Source: Streptomyces sp. NBC_00083 (lineage in GTDB: Bacteria; Actinomycetota; Actinomycetes; Streptomycetales; Streptomycetaceae). From it: a stretch of DNA of 64,000 nt. Shown here one piece after another: positions 49,908 through 58,193 of this stretch (positions within the stretch are counted from its first letter, which is position 1; each line of letters starts with the position of its first letter). The stretch is from NCBI RefSeq assembly GCF_026343295.1, contig NZ_JAPELY010000004.1:434001-498000 (forward strand), given 5' to 3'. The notes below the pieces were generated by a model. It was not told where the DNA came from. It did no database searches and saw nothing but the letters and a program-made list of their open reading frames with translations. Position numbers and translations under genes: made by a program.

Positions 49908-50462
49908 GTGAACGAGAAGGACATGGGCACCGACCTCCAGTCGGTGCTCATCACCAAGGAAGAGATCGACGCGAAGCTGGCGGAGCTGGCCGGGAAGATC
50001 GACGCGGAGTACGCGGGCAAGGACCTGCTCCTCGTCGGTGTCCTGAAGGGCGCCGTCATGGTCATGGCGGATCTGGCCCGCGCGCTGTCCACCCCGGTCA
50101 CCATGGACTGGATGGCCGTCTCCTCGTACGGTGCGGGCACCCAGTCCTCCGGCGTCGTGCGGATCCTCAAGGACCTCGACACCGACATCAAGGGCAAGCA
50201 CGTCCTGATCGTCGAGGACATCATCGACTCGGGTCTCACCCTGTCGTGGCTCCTGTCCAACCTCGGATCGCGCGAGCCCGCCTCCCTGGAGGTGTGCACG
50301 CTGCTCCGTAAGCCGGATGCCGCAAAGGTCGCGATCGACGTCAAGTGGATCGGTTTCGACATTCCGAATGAATTCGTCGTGGGCTACGGCCTCGACTATG
50401 CCGAGAAGTACCGCAATCTCCCCTTTGTCGGGACGCTCGCTCCGCACGTGTACGGCGGCTGA
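49908..50462 (+). CDS. hpt: hypoxanthine phosphoribosyltransferase
   Basis: 184 residues. The PRPP motif is VLIVEDIIDSGLTLSWL near residue 100, the flexible loop MAVSSYGAGTQSSG near 70 and the purine-contact VKWIGFDIPNEFVVGYGLD near 148. It salvages hypoxanthine and guanine to IMP and GMP. GTG start at 49908; ATG 49923 with AGAAGGAC just before it is an alternative. It sits between tilS and ftsH, as in many bacteria. Confidence 0.95.
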   Translation: MNEKDMGTDLQSVLITKEEIDAKLAELAGKIDAEYAGKDLLLVGVLKGAVMVMADLARALSTPVTMDWMAVSSYGAGTQSSGVVRILKDLDTDIKGKHVLIVEDIIDSGLTLSWLLSNLGSREPASLEVCTLLRKPDAAKVAIDVKWIGFDIPNEFVVGYGLDYAEKYRNLPFVGTLAPHVYGG

Positions 50463-50581
50463 GGCAACCCGTTCAGTTTCGGGGAACCACAGCCCGCCCC
50501 GCGCCGTTGGAGCATGGGAAGGGCCCTTTGTCAGCCGTACCGTGCGACCACGGGTGACAATGCTGGGGTACCGTCCGAAGA

Positions 50582-50612
50582 ACAGTCTTTACACACAGTC
50601 TTAGTCACAGTC
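50582..50612 (+). promoter_or_regulatory. ACAGTC repeats in the ftsH leader
   Basis: ACAGTC occurs at 50582, 50595 and 50607, spaced 13 and 12 bp, in an unusually AT-rich stretch about 60 bp before the ftsH start. Possibly a regulator site or leader feature; no known consensus is matched. Confidence 0.35.
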
Positions 50613-50664
50613 ACAGCAGCATTTACTACGGGCAGGAGGGACGGGGCGTTCTCGCTCCGTATGG

Positions 50665-52692
50665 ATGGACGTGAAGCGATACTTCCGTGGGCCGGTCATG
50701 TGGATCGTGCTGGCCGTCCTCGCCGTGGTCGTGCTGATGCAGGTCGTCGGCTCGGGTGGCGGCTACAAGACGGTCGACACATCCGATGTCGTTCAGGCGA
50801 TCAGCAACAAGCAGGTCGAACAGGCCAAGATCACCACAGGTGACAGCCAGGTCATCAAGATCGACCTGAAGGACGGCCAGAAGGTCAAGGGCAGCAGCAA
50901 GGTCCAGGCGAACTACATCGGGGACATCCAGGCGAGCTCGCTCGCCGACCAGCTGCAGGGCAGCGTCAAGGCCGGTGACATCCCCAAGGGCTACACCGTC
51001 TCGCCCGACAAGCAGAACCCGTTCCTCGGGATCCTGCTCTCGCTGCTCCCCTTCGTCCTCATCGTCGTGGTCTTCCTGTTCCTGATGAACCAGATGCAGG
51101 GCGGCGGCTCCCGAGTCATGAACTTCGGGAAGTCCAAGGCCAAGCTCATCACCAAGGACACCCCGAAGACGACCTTCGCCGACGTGGCGGGGTCCGACGA
51201 GGCCGTCGAGGAACTCCACGAGATCAAGGAGTTCCTCCAGGAGCCGGCGAAGTTCCAGGCCGTCGGCGCCAAGATCCCCAAGGGCGTGCTGCTCTACGGC
51301 CCGCCCGGCACCGGCAAGACGCTGCTCGCCCGCGCCGTCGCGGGTGAGGCCGGTGTTCCTTTCTACTCGATCTCCGGCTCCGACTTCGTCGAGATGTTCG
51401 TGGGTGTGGGCGCCTCGCGTGTCCGCGACCTCTTCGAGCAGGCCAAGGCGAACGCCCCGGCGATCGTCTTCGTCGACGAGATCGACGCCGTGGGACGGCA
51501 CCGCGGTGCGGGCCTCGGCGGCGGTCACGACGAGCGCGAGCAGACCCTCAACCAGCTGCTCGTCGAGATGGACGGCTTCGACGTGAAGGGCGGCGTCATC
51601 CTGATCGCCGCCACCAACCGGCCCGACATCCTCGACCCGGCGCTCCTGCGCCCCGGCCGCTTCGACCGCCAGATCGCGGTCGACCGCCCGGACATGCAGG
51701 GCCGTCTGGCGATCCTCAAGGTCCACCAGAAGGGCAAGCCCGTCGCCCCGGACGTCGACCTGTCGGCCGTCGCGCGGCGCACCCCCGGCTTCACCGGCGC
51801 CGACCTGGCGAACGTGCTGAACGAAGCGGCGCTCCTGACGGCGCGCAGCGACCGCAAGCTGGTCGACAACGACGCGCTCGACGAGGCGATCGACCGCGTC
51901 GTGGCGGGTCCGCAGAAGCGCACGCGGATCATGTCCGAGAAGGAAAAGAAGATCACCGCGTACCACGAGGGCGGTCACGCCCTGGTCGCAGCGGCCTCTC
52001 CCAACTCGGACCCGGTCCACAAGATCACGATCCTCTCGCGCGGCCGGGCCCTCGGCTACACGATGGTCCTGCCGGACGAGGACAAGTACTCGACCACGCG
52101 CAACGAGATGCTCGACCAGCTCGCCTACATGCTGGGCGGGCGCGCGGCCGAGGAGCTCGTCTTCCACGACCCGACGACGGGCGCGGCCAACGACATCGAG
52201 AAGGCCACGGCCACCGCTCGCGCGATGGTCACGCAGTACGGCATGACCGAGCGTCTGGGTGCGATCAAGTTCGGCGGCGACAACAGCGAGCCGTTCCTCG
52301 GCCGTGAGATGGCGCACCAGCGCGACTACTCGGAAGAGGTCGCGGCGCTCGTCGACGAAGAGGTCAAGAAGCTCATCGAGACGGCGCACAACGAGGCCTG
52401 GGAAATCCTGGTCGAGAACCGCGACATCCTCGACAAGCTGGTCCTGGAACTCCTGGAGAAGGAGACCCTCAGCAAGGAGCAGATCGCCGAGGTCTTCTCC
52501 GGCATCGTCAAGCGTCCGGCCCGTCCGGCCTGGACCGGCTCCTCGCGGCGTACGCCGTCGACGAGGCCGCCGGTGCTCTCGCCGAAGGAGCTGGCGCTGA
52601 CCAACGGTGCCACCACGAGCGCCAATGGCTCCGCGCCCCTGGAGACGCCCACGGAGGCCCTGCCGGCCCCCGAGGACCGACCCGAGGCCTGA
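50665..52692 (+). CDS. ftsH: ATP-dependent zinc metalloprotease FtsH
   Basis: 675 residues. There are two membrane helices (PVMWIVLAVLAVVVLMQVV near residue 10, LLSLLPFVLIVVVFLFLMNQ near 116) with a small extracytoplasmic domain between them. The AAA+ module has GPPGTGKT near 211, IVFVDEIDAVG near 267 and second region of homology RPDILDPALLRPGRFDRQ near 320. The protease site HEGGH lies near 433. The C-terminal 60 residues are low-complexity (TRPPVLSPKELALTNGATTS), unlike E. coli. It degrades membrane and short-lived regulatory proteins. A terminator separates it from folE. Confidence 0.96.
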   Translation: MDVKRYFRGPVMWIVLAVLAVVVLMQVVGSGGGYKTVDTSDVVQAISNKQVEQAKITTGDSQVIKIDLKDGQKVKGSSKVQANYIGDIQASSLADQLQGSVKAGDIPKGYTVSPDKQNPFLGILLSLLPFVLIVVVFLFLMNQMQGGGSRVMNFGKSKAKLITKDTPKTTFADVAGSDEAVEELHEIKEFLQEPAKFQAVGAKIPKGVLLYGPPGTGKTLLARAVAGEAGVPFYSISGSDFVEMFVGVGASRVRDLFEQAKANAPAIVFVDEIDAVGRHRGAGLGGGHDEREQTLNQLLVEMDGFDVKGGVILIAATNRPDILDPALLRPGRFDRQIAVDRPDMQGRLAILKVHQKGKPVAPDVDLSAVARRTPGFTGADLANVLNEAALLTARSDRKLVDNDALDEAIDRVVAGPQKRTRIMSEKEKKITAYHEGGHALVAAASPNSDPVHKITILSRGRALGYTMVLPDEDKYSTTRNEMLDQLAYMLGGRAAEELVFHDPTTGAANDIEKATATARAMVTQYGMTERLGAIKFGGDNSEPFLGREMAHQRDYSEEVAALVDEEVKKLIETAHNEAWEILVENRDILDKLVLELLEKETLSKEQIAEVFSGIVKRPARPAWTGSSRRTPSTRPPVLSPKELALTNGATTSANGSAPLETPTEALPAPEDRPEA

Positions 52693-52725
52693 GCCCCCGG
52701 GGCCCCACCGGCCCCGGAATGCATG

Positions 52726-52765
52726 CCGCGCCCCCCAGGTTCTAGCCTGTGGGGGCGCGGGTGTT
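52726..52765 (+). terminator. terminator after ftsH
   Basis: CCGCGCCCCCCAGG and the following CCTGTGGGGGCGCGG form a long stem with one or two mismatches around TTCTAG, and TGTTTT follows: one of the few hairpins here with a U-rich tail. Confidence 0.75.
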
Positions 52766-52809
52766 TTCTGGCCACGCGCCATGAATGACAGTCGAGGAAC
52801 GAGGCACAG

Positions 52810-53415
52810 ATGACCGACCCGGTGACGCTGGACGGCGAGGCCAAGATCGGCGAGTTCGATGAGAAGCGCGCCGAGAACGCCGTGCGCGAGCTCCTCATAG
52901 CGGTCGGCGAGGACCCGGACCGCGAGGGCCTCAAGGAGACGCCCGCCCGGGTGGCGCGGGCGTACAGGGAGATCCTGGCGGGTCTGCGCCAGGAGCCCGA
53001 GGACGTGCTCACCACCACGTTCGACCTGGGGCACGACGAGATGGTCCTGGTGAAGGACATCGAGATCGTGTCCGTCTGCGAGCACCATCTGCTGCCGTTC
53101 CACGGGGTGGCCCACGTCGGCTACATCCCCGCCGAGTCCGGCAAGATCACCGGTCTGTCGAAGCTGGCCCGGCTGGTGGACGTGTTCGCCCGCAGGCCGC
53201 AGGTGCAGGAGCGGCTGACCACGCAGATCGCCGATTCGCTGATGCGCATCCTCGACGCGCGCGGCGCCATCGTGGTGATCGAGGCCGAGCACATGTGCAT
53301 GTCGGTGCGCGGCATCCGCAAGCCCGGCGCGAAGACCATGACGTCGGCGGTGCGGGGCCAGCTGCGGGCCCCGGCGACGCGCAGCGAGGCGATGAGCCTG
53401 ATCATGGCCCGCTGA
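52810..53415 (+). CDS. folE: GTP cyclohydrolase I
   Basis: 201 residues. Zinc ligands and catalytic His are in VSVCEHHLLPFHGVAHVGYI near residue 86 and EAEHMCMSVRGIRKPGA near 160; EGLKETPARVARAYREIL lies near 40. It makes 7,8-dihydroneopterin triphosphate from GTP, the first folate step. ATG start 52810 with AACGAGG upstream. It follows ftsH as in mycobacteria, but the next folate genes are on the opposite strand here, with an aldo/keto reductase gene in between. Confidence 0.95.
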   Translation: MTDPVTLDGEAKIGEFDEKRAENAVRELLIAVGEDPDREGLKETPARVARAYREILAGLRQEPEDVLTTTFDLGHDEMVLVKDIEIVSVCEHHLLPFHGVAHVGYIPAESGKITGLSKLARLVDVFARRPQVQERLTTQIADSLMRILDARGAIVVIEAEHMCMSVRGIRKPGAKTMTSAVRGQLRAPATRSEAMSLIMAR

Positions 53416-53481
53416 CGCCGCGGCCGTCCAACTCCCGGACGGGCCCTGCCGGTTGGGCGACGGCTATGACACGCTCTGGCC

Positions 53482-54480
53482 ATGACGGAACAGAATCTGC
53501 CAGTCCGCTCTCTCGGTGAACTGGAAGTCTCCGCGCTCGGGTTCGGCGCCATGGTCCTGTCGCCGGGGATCTACGGCGACATCGACGACGACCGGGGCGA
53601 GCGTGCGCTGCGGGCGGCGCTCGACGCCGGAGCGACCTTCGTCGACACCTCCGACGGCTACGGCACGGACGGCCACAACGAGCGGCTCGTCGGCAGGGTC
53701 CTCAAGGGCCGGCGCCGCGAACAGGTCGTCGTGGCCACCAAGTTCGGCTTCCGGATCCCCGAGGGCGCCGAGCCGCACCCCTTCCCGGTCGGCTACGCCT
53801 TCGGCGAGCTGGCGGTCAACGCCGACCCCCAGCACGTACGGGGCTATGCGGAGGCGAGCCTTCGGGGGCTCGGCACGGAGTACATCGACCTGTACTACCC
53901 GCACTTCCCGGATCCGCGGGTGCCGCTGACCGACACGGTGGGCGCGGTCGCCGAACTCGTCGACGCGGGTCTCGTGCGCCATCTCGGCCTGTCCAACGTG
54001 AGCTCCGACCAGCTGCGCGCGGCGCACGCCGTGCACCCGGTGGCCGCGGTGCAGGTCGAGTGGTCGATGTGGCGGCCGATCTCACCGGAACTGCTCGCCA
54101 CCGCGCGGGAGTTGGGGGTGGGGATCGTGCCGTGGTCGCCGCTGGGGCAGGGCTTCCTCGGCGGGGCGGTGCAGTCGGTGGGGGAGGGCGACTTCCGGCA
54201 GCACATGGGCCGGTTCGACGCGGCCAACCTCAAGGCCAACACCGACCGGTTCGCGCCGGTGCGCCAGGTGGCCGACGAACTGGGCATCACCCCGGCGCAG
54301 CTGGCGCTGGCGTGGCTGCTCCATCAGGACGAGCACACGGTGCCGATCCCGGGCAGCCGCACCCCGGCGCACATCGAGGAGAACCTCGCGGCCGGGCGGA
54401 TCGAGCTGTCGGCGGCCGTGCTCGCGCGGCTCGACGGGATCCTGGCGCGGACCCGGGTCGAGGGCGGCACCCTGCTGTAG
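53482..54480 (+). CDS. aldo/keto reductase at the folate gene junction
   Basis: 332 residues. FVDTSDGYGTDGHNERLVGR near residue 53 holds the Asp and Tyr, VVVATKFGFR near 90 the Lys, DLYYPHFPDPRVPL near 135 the position usually taken by His, and VPIPGSRTPAHIEENLAAGR near 290 the cofactor end. Similarity to the tandem pair at 26.5-28.6 kb is only at family level. It follows folE by 66 bp and converges with the DUF3180 gene. Pterin or general carbonyl reduction is possible, but nothing in the sequence fixes the substrate. Confidence 0.88.
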   Translation: MTEQNLPVRSLGELEVSALGFGAMVLSPGIYGDIDDDRGERALRAALDAGATFVDTSDGYGTDGHNERLVGRVLKGRRREQVVVATKFGFRIPEGAEPHPFPVGYAFGELAVNADPQHVRGYAEASLRGLGTEYIDLYYPHFPDPRVPLTDTVGAVAELVDAGLVRHLGLSNVSSDQLRAAHAVHPVAAVQVEWSMWRPISPELLATARELGVGIVPWSPLGQGFLGGAVQSVGEGDFRQHMGRFDAANLKANTDRFAPVRQVADELGITPAQLALAWLLHQDEHTVPIPGSRTPAHIEENLAAGRIELSAAVLARLDGILARTRVEGGTLL

Positions 54481-54499
54481 CGGCGGGCCGGTCCGGGTC

Positions 54500-54979
54500 T
54501 CAGACGGCCGTGGCCGTGGTGTCGTCCTCGTCCTCGGGGAGCTTGCAGACGCGCTCCAGGAAGAACGCGGCGGCCACCACGGCGATCCCGGCGAGGACCG
54601 AGAACCCGGCGTAGATCGCCTGGTCGCGGCGGGCCGGCACGTCGAGGTAGCTCAGCAGGTAGACGCCCGTCCCGCCGTACATCCCGCAGACCAGGGAGGC
54701 GACCAGGGCGCTCGCCTGGCCGAAGACGACCGCGCGCGCCGCCATCAGGGGCTCCACGCCCTTGGCGCCCGGCCGGCGCTCGCGCTGGGCGCGCAGCCGG
54801 GAGCGGATGGACAGGGCGGTGGCGAGCAGGATCACGGCGATCACCGCGAGCACGATGGGCGCCGCGATCGGCACGCTCGGCAGCGTGGCGACCGCGTCCC
54901 ACAGCCGGGCGCCCGCCCAGGAGAGCACTCCGGCGATGACGAACAGGCCGGCCAGCACGCCAAGCCGCAGTTGCTTCAC
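54500..54979 (-). CDS. DUF3180 membrane protein
   Basis: 159 residues with four hydrophobic helices: VLAGLFVIAGVLSWAGARLW near residue 8, AAPIVLAVIAVILLATALSI near 40, a third near 85 (VFGQASALVASLVCGMYGGT) and a fourth near 125 (AGFSVLAGIAVVAAAFFLER). A basic loop RSRLRAQRERRPGAKGVEPL follows helix 2. This matches DUF3180, usually found right after folK in actinobacteria; function unknown. GTG start ending at 54979. Last gene of the minus-strand folate run. Confidence 0.88.
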   Translation of the reverse strand: MKQLRLGVLAGLFVIAGVLSWAGARLWDAVATLPSVPIAAPIVLAVIAVILLATALSIRSRLRAQRERRPGAKGVEPLMAARAVVFGQASALVASLVCGMYGGTGVYLLSYLDVPARRDQAIYAGFSVLAGIAVVAAAFFLERVCKLPEDEDDTTATAV

Positions 54980-55041
54980 GGAGTAGTGCCCTTCGCGTCT
55001 CTTGATGGGGGGGTCGGAGCCGACCCTCAGCAGCGTAACGA

Positions 55042-55656
55042 CTACTCGGGCAGCCTGAGTTCCAGGTCGGCGCGGGCGAGGACGCCCTCGTGGCCGACGC
55101 CGCTCAGCAGGTCGGCGACCGCGCCGTGGCCGGGCAGCTGGGCGCCGGGGTCCACGTCGTGCCAGGGGGCGAGGACGAAGGCGCGCTGGTGGGCGCGGGG
55201 GTGAGGGAGCGTCAGGACCGGGTCGTCGGAGACGACATCGGCGTAGGCAACGATGTCCACGTCGATGGTGCGGGGTCCCCAGCGCTCCTCGCGGACGCGG
55301 TCGAAGGCCTCCTCGATGGCGTGGCCGCGCTCCAGGAGCGAGGCCGGCGGGAGGGTGGTCTTCACGACGACGACCGCGTTGAAGTACGAGGGCTGGGAGC
55401 CGGGGTCGACGCCCCAGGGCTCGGTCTCGTACACCGGCGAGACGGCTTTGACGCGGAGCCCGGGGGTGTCCTCCAAGGCGTCGATGGCGCCCTGGAGCGT
55501 CTCCAGGCGGTTGCCGAGGTTGGAGCCGAGGGCGATGACCGCGCGGCGCGGGTTGGAGAGCGTCATGTCGGCCGCGTCGACCTGCTCGACCACGGAGGCG
55601 GGCACCGGCTGTACGGTCGGGTCGCTCTGCGCGGCCCCCTGCGAATACACGCTCAT
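55042..55656 (-). CDS. folK: hydroxymethyldihydropterin pyrophosphokinase
   Basis: 204 residues. After a 38-residue N-terminal extension, the HPPK fold begins RRAVIALGSNLGNRLETLQG; VYETEPWGVDPGSQPSYFNA is near residue 78 and the catalytic RWGPRTIDVDIVAY near 125, then LPHPRAHQRAFVLAPW. It pyrophosphorylates 6-hydroxymethyl-dihydropterin. The start is ATG ending at 55656, overlapping the folB stop by four bases (ATGA), so it is translationally coupled. Confidence 0.94.
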   Translation of the reverse strand: MSVYSQGAAQSDPTVQPVPASVVEQVDAADMTLSNPRRAVIALGSNLGNRLETLQGAIDALEDTPGLRVKAVSPVYETEPWGVDPGSQPSYFNAVVVVKTTLPPASLLERGHAIEEAFDRVREERWGPRTIDVDIVAYADVVSDDPVLTLPHPRAHQRAFVLAPWHDVDPGAQLPGHGAVADLLSGVGHEGVLARADLELRLPE

Positions 55657-56012
55657 ACTCGGCTCCGGGTGATGGTGATGGTCACGTCGTCGAACGGGAC
55701 GGTGATCGGCGCGTCGGGCTTGTGGACGACCACCTCCACCTCCTGGACGCCTTCGTGCTTGAGGCACTGCTGGGCGATCCGCTCCGCGAGCGTCTCGATC
55801 AGGTCGACGGGCTCGCCCTGGACGACGTCCACGACTTCCTCGGCCACCACGCCGTAGTGCACGGTCTTCGCCAGGTCGTCGTCGGCCGCCGCGAGGCGGG
55901 TGTCGAGGCCGAGCACCAGGTCGACGATGAAGGTCTGGCCTTCCTCGCGTTCCCGGGGGAAGACGCCATGGTGCCCACGGGCCTTGAGGCCGCGCAGCGC
56001 GACACGATCCAC
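55653..56012 (-). CDS. folB: dihydroneopterin aldolase
   Basis: 119 residues. DRVALRGLKARGHHGVFPRE near residue 2, VDLVLGLDTRLAAADDDLAK, TVHYGVVAEEVVDVVQGEPV near 50 and LIETLAERIAQQCLKHEGVQ near 72 are the conserved blocks, with the catalytic Lys in VVVHKPDAPI near 98. The start is the GTG ending at 56012, eight bases after AGGAG; the earlier GTG at 56021 overlaps that site. Coupled to folK downstream. A gap of about 240 bp separates it from the preceding NTF2-like gene. Confidence 0.93.
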   Translation of the reverse strand: MDRVALRGLKARGHHGVFPREREEGQTFIVDLVLGLDTRLAAADDDLAKTVHYGVVAEEVVDVVQGEPVDLIETLAERIAQQCLKHEGVQEVEVVVHKPDAPITVPFDDVTITITRSRV

Positions 56013-56250
56013 GCGAATCACTCCTGCTGTCGTTGGTCAGACGGACATGCGGCCGCGTGCGGGCGGCACGGTGCCCACAATCGAATCTACCTGCGGGCAC
56101 TGACAGTGCTCGCCCATGGGGGCTATGGACAGATCCTGACAGGCCTGGTAGCCGCCCCTACCCGATGGCTCTCGGTTCAACCCTCGAAAGCCGGCGATCG
56201 TGCCCGGATTCAGTACTCTTCCGGCCTGTTCCGGCCTCTTTCCAGCTTCT

Positions 56251-56712
56251 TCAGGCCTCGTCCGGCTCCTCGTCGCCCGATTCGGCGAGTACCGGAGAGC
56301 CGTGGTGGGACCAGAGCCGCCAGCCTTCCGATGTGCGGCGGAACACATTGGTGGCCACCACGAGCTGGCCGACGAGGGGGCCCAGTTCGCCGCTCTCCTC
56401 GGCGGGACCGCCGCTGAGGATGTTCTCCGTACAGGTGACCAGCGCGGTGTCGCCGAGCACGACGGCCTTCACATCGGTCAGGAAGAACTGGATGTACTCC
56501 GTGTTCGCCATGATCAGCGCGTACGAGCGGAGCACCTCGCCGCGCCCGGAGAGGACCGGCCAGCCCGGGTGGACGCAGGAGATCCCGGTGTCGCCGGCCA
56601 CGGTGGCGCTCAGCCAGAGGTCGGACAGCTCCTCGAAGTCGCCCCGCTCCAGGGTCTCGTAGAACGCCGTGTTGGCGCGCTCGACCGCCTCGATGTCCTT
56701 ACGGGGGCTCAC
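56251..56712 (-). CDS. NTF2/SnoaL-like protein
   Basis: 153 residues with the cone-shaped alpha+beta NTF2 pattern: ERANTAFYETLERGDFEELS near residue 10, WLSATVAGDTGISCVHPGWP, YIQFFLTDVKAVVLGDTALV near 72, and WRLWSHHGSPVL near 132. The tail is acidic (ESGDEEPDEA). Such small folds bind or convert hydrophobic ligands; no substrate is evident. GTG start whose first four bases (GTGA) overlap the folP stop, so it is translated with folP. It may be an accessory factor for folate synthesis, by position only. Confidence 0.82.
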   Translation of the reverse strand: MSPRKDIEAVERANTAFYETLERGDFEELSDLWLSATVAGDTGISCVHPGWPVLSGRGEVLRSYALIMANTEYIQFFLTDVKAVVLGDTALVTCTENILSGGPAEESGELGPLVGQLVVATNVFRRTSEGWRLWSHHGSPVLAESGDEEPDEA

Positions 56713-57581
56713 CGGGCTCCCTCGACGGCGCGGGCCACGCGGACGGCGTCGGCGGTGGCGCGGACCTCGTGGACGCGCACGGCCCAGGCGCCCTCGTGGG
56801 CGGCTATGGCGGAGACGGCGGCGGTGGCCGCGTCGCGCTCGCGGGCGGGCGGCGGGGCGCCCTCGTCGCCGGCCAGGACGTGGCCGAGGAACCGCTTGCG
56901 GGAGGCGGCGACCAGGACGGGGCGGCCGAGCGCGCGCAGGTCGGCGAGGTGGGCGACCAGGGCGAGATCGTGCTCCGCCTGCTTGGCGAAGCCGAGGCCG
57001 GGGTCGATGACGAGGCGCTCGGGGGCGACACCGCCCTCGATGACGGCCTCGATGCGGACGCGGAGTTCGGCGACGACTTCGCCCACCACGTCGCCGTAGA
57101 CCGCGCGGCTGTTCATGTCCTGGCTGAAGCCCCGCCAGTGCATGACCACGAAGGGGGTGCCGGTGGCGGCGACGGTGGGGATCATCGCGGGGTCGGCGAG
57201 GCCCCCGCTGACGTCGTTGACCAGGACCGCGCCCGCGGCGACCGCCTGTTCGGCGACGCGGGCGCGCATGGTGTCGACGGAGACGGTGACGCCCTCGGCG
57301 ACCAGGCCCCGTACGACGGGGACGACGCGGCGCAGCTCCTCGGCCTCGTCCACGCGGGAGGCGCCGGGGCGGGTCGACTCACCGCCGACGTCGACGAGGT
57401 CGGCGCCCTCGGTGACGAGGTCGAGGCCGCGCTTGACGGCGATCGAGGTGTCGAACCACCGGCCGCCGTCGGAGAAGGAGTCGGGCGTCACATTGACCAC
57501 GCCCATGACCGCGCAGCGGTCCCACGCGGGCAGACCGTCGACGGCCCCCCGCCCGTTCGGCAGCCCGTTCCACGTACTCAT
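56709..57581 (-). CDS. folP: dihydropteroate synthase
   Basis: 290 residues, TIM barrel. MGVVNVTPDSFSDGGRWFD near residue 26, VDVGGESTRPGASRV near 63, VNDVSGGLADPAMI near 120, IDPGLGFAKQAEHDL near 190 and ASRKRFLG near 224 cover the pterin and pABA sites. This is the sulfonamide target. ATG start at 57581. It is only 16 bp downstream of a marR gene on the same strand and is followed by the overlapping NTF2-like gene. In the usual actinobacterial order folP comes just after folE; here it points the other way. Confidence 0.94.
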   Translation of the reverse strand: MSTWNGLPNGRGAVDGLPAWDRCAVMGVVNVTPDSFSDGGRWFDTSIAVKRGLDLVTEGADLVDVGGESTRPGASRVDEAEELRRVVPVVRGLVAEGVTVSVDTMRARVAEQAVAAGAVLVNDVSGGLADPAMIPTVAATGTPFVVMHWRGFSQDMNSRAVYGDVVGEVVAELRVRIEAVIEGGVAPERLVIDPGLGFAKQAEHDLALVAHLADLRALGRPVLVAASRKRFLGHVLAGDEGAPPPARERDAATAAVSAIAAHEGAWAVRVHEVRATADAVRVARAVEGAR

Positions 57582-57597
57582 ACGTCAAGCGTAGGCG

Positions 57598-58062
57598 TCA
57601 GGCGGGGGTGACCGGACCATGGCCGGGGGCGGGGAAGAGGCGCTCCAGGAGGTCGCGCAGGGCGACGCGGTCGGCGTCGGGGAGCCCGTCGAGTGCGGTG
57701 TGGGTGGCGAGCATGCCCGTGCGCACCGTCTCCACCGTGCGCATCCCCTGGTCGGTGAGGACGACGTTCTTGACGCGGCGGTCGGTGGGGCTGGGCTCGC
57801 GGCGCACCAGGGCGCGCGCTTCGAGGCGGTCGATGATCCCCGTCACATTCGACGCGTCGCAGTGCAGCGTGGTGGCGAGCGAGCGCATGGAGGCGGGGCC
57901 GCGGCGCAGCACGGTCAGGGTCTTGGCCTGGCTGGAGGTGAGGCCCTCGTCGGCGGCGGCCGACGTGAAGTCGCCGTAGAAGCCGGCCAGGGCGTCCCAG
58001 ATGGCGTCCATGAGCGTGAGGTTGCTGACGGCGGTGGGGCGGGTTCCGGGCATGCCGTCCAC
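57598..58062 (-). CDS. MarR family regulator of a DHA2 efflux pump
   Basis: 154 residues. Winged helix: LTSSQAKTLTVLRRGPASMR near residue 41, SLATTLHCDASNVTGIIDRL near 61 and wing RREPSPTDRRVKNVVLTDQG near 86. It is divergent from an EmrB-type transporter, with a strong dyad in between, so it likely represses both. The start may be GTG 58062 or ATG 58053. Because folP begins 16 bp after its stop, transcription from the marR promoter could run into folP. Confidence 0.88.
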   Translation of the reverse strand: MDGMPGTRPTAVSNLTLMDAIWDALAGFYGDFTSAAADEGLTSSQAKTLTVLRRGPASMRSLATTLHCDASNVTGIIDRLEARALVRREPSPTDRRVKNVVLTDQGMRTVETVRTGMLATHTALDGLPDADRVALRDLLERLFPAPGHGPVTPA

Positions 58063-58084
58063 TGTACCCGCGGTTCGAGCGAAA

Positions 58085-58140
58085 CTTGACTACCTCAACC
58101 TTTGATGTTTACCTTCATTAAGTTGCTTGAGGTAATCAAG
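58085..58140. promoter_or_regulatory. dyad operator between marR and the DHA2 pump
   Basis: CTTGACTACCTCAA (58085-58098) and TTGAGGTAATCAAG (58127-58140) are inverted repeats with one mismatch around an AT-rich 28-bp centre containing TTTGATGTTTACCTTCATTA. The first arm lies 23 bp from the marR start and the second 53 bp from the pump start, so each arm may cover one promoter. Confidence 0.75.
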
Positions 58141-58193
58141 CTTTCCTCTGCTCAGGCACCGCGCGTGCCTGCTCCTGCCGTACGGAAGAAAAA

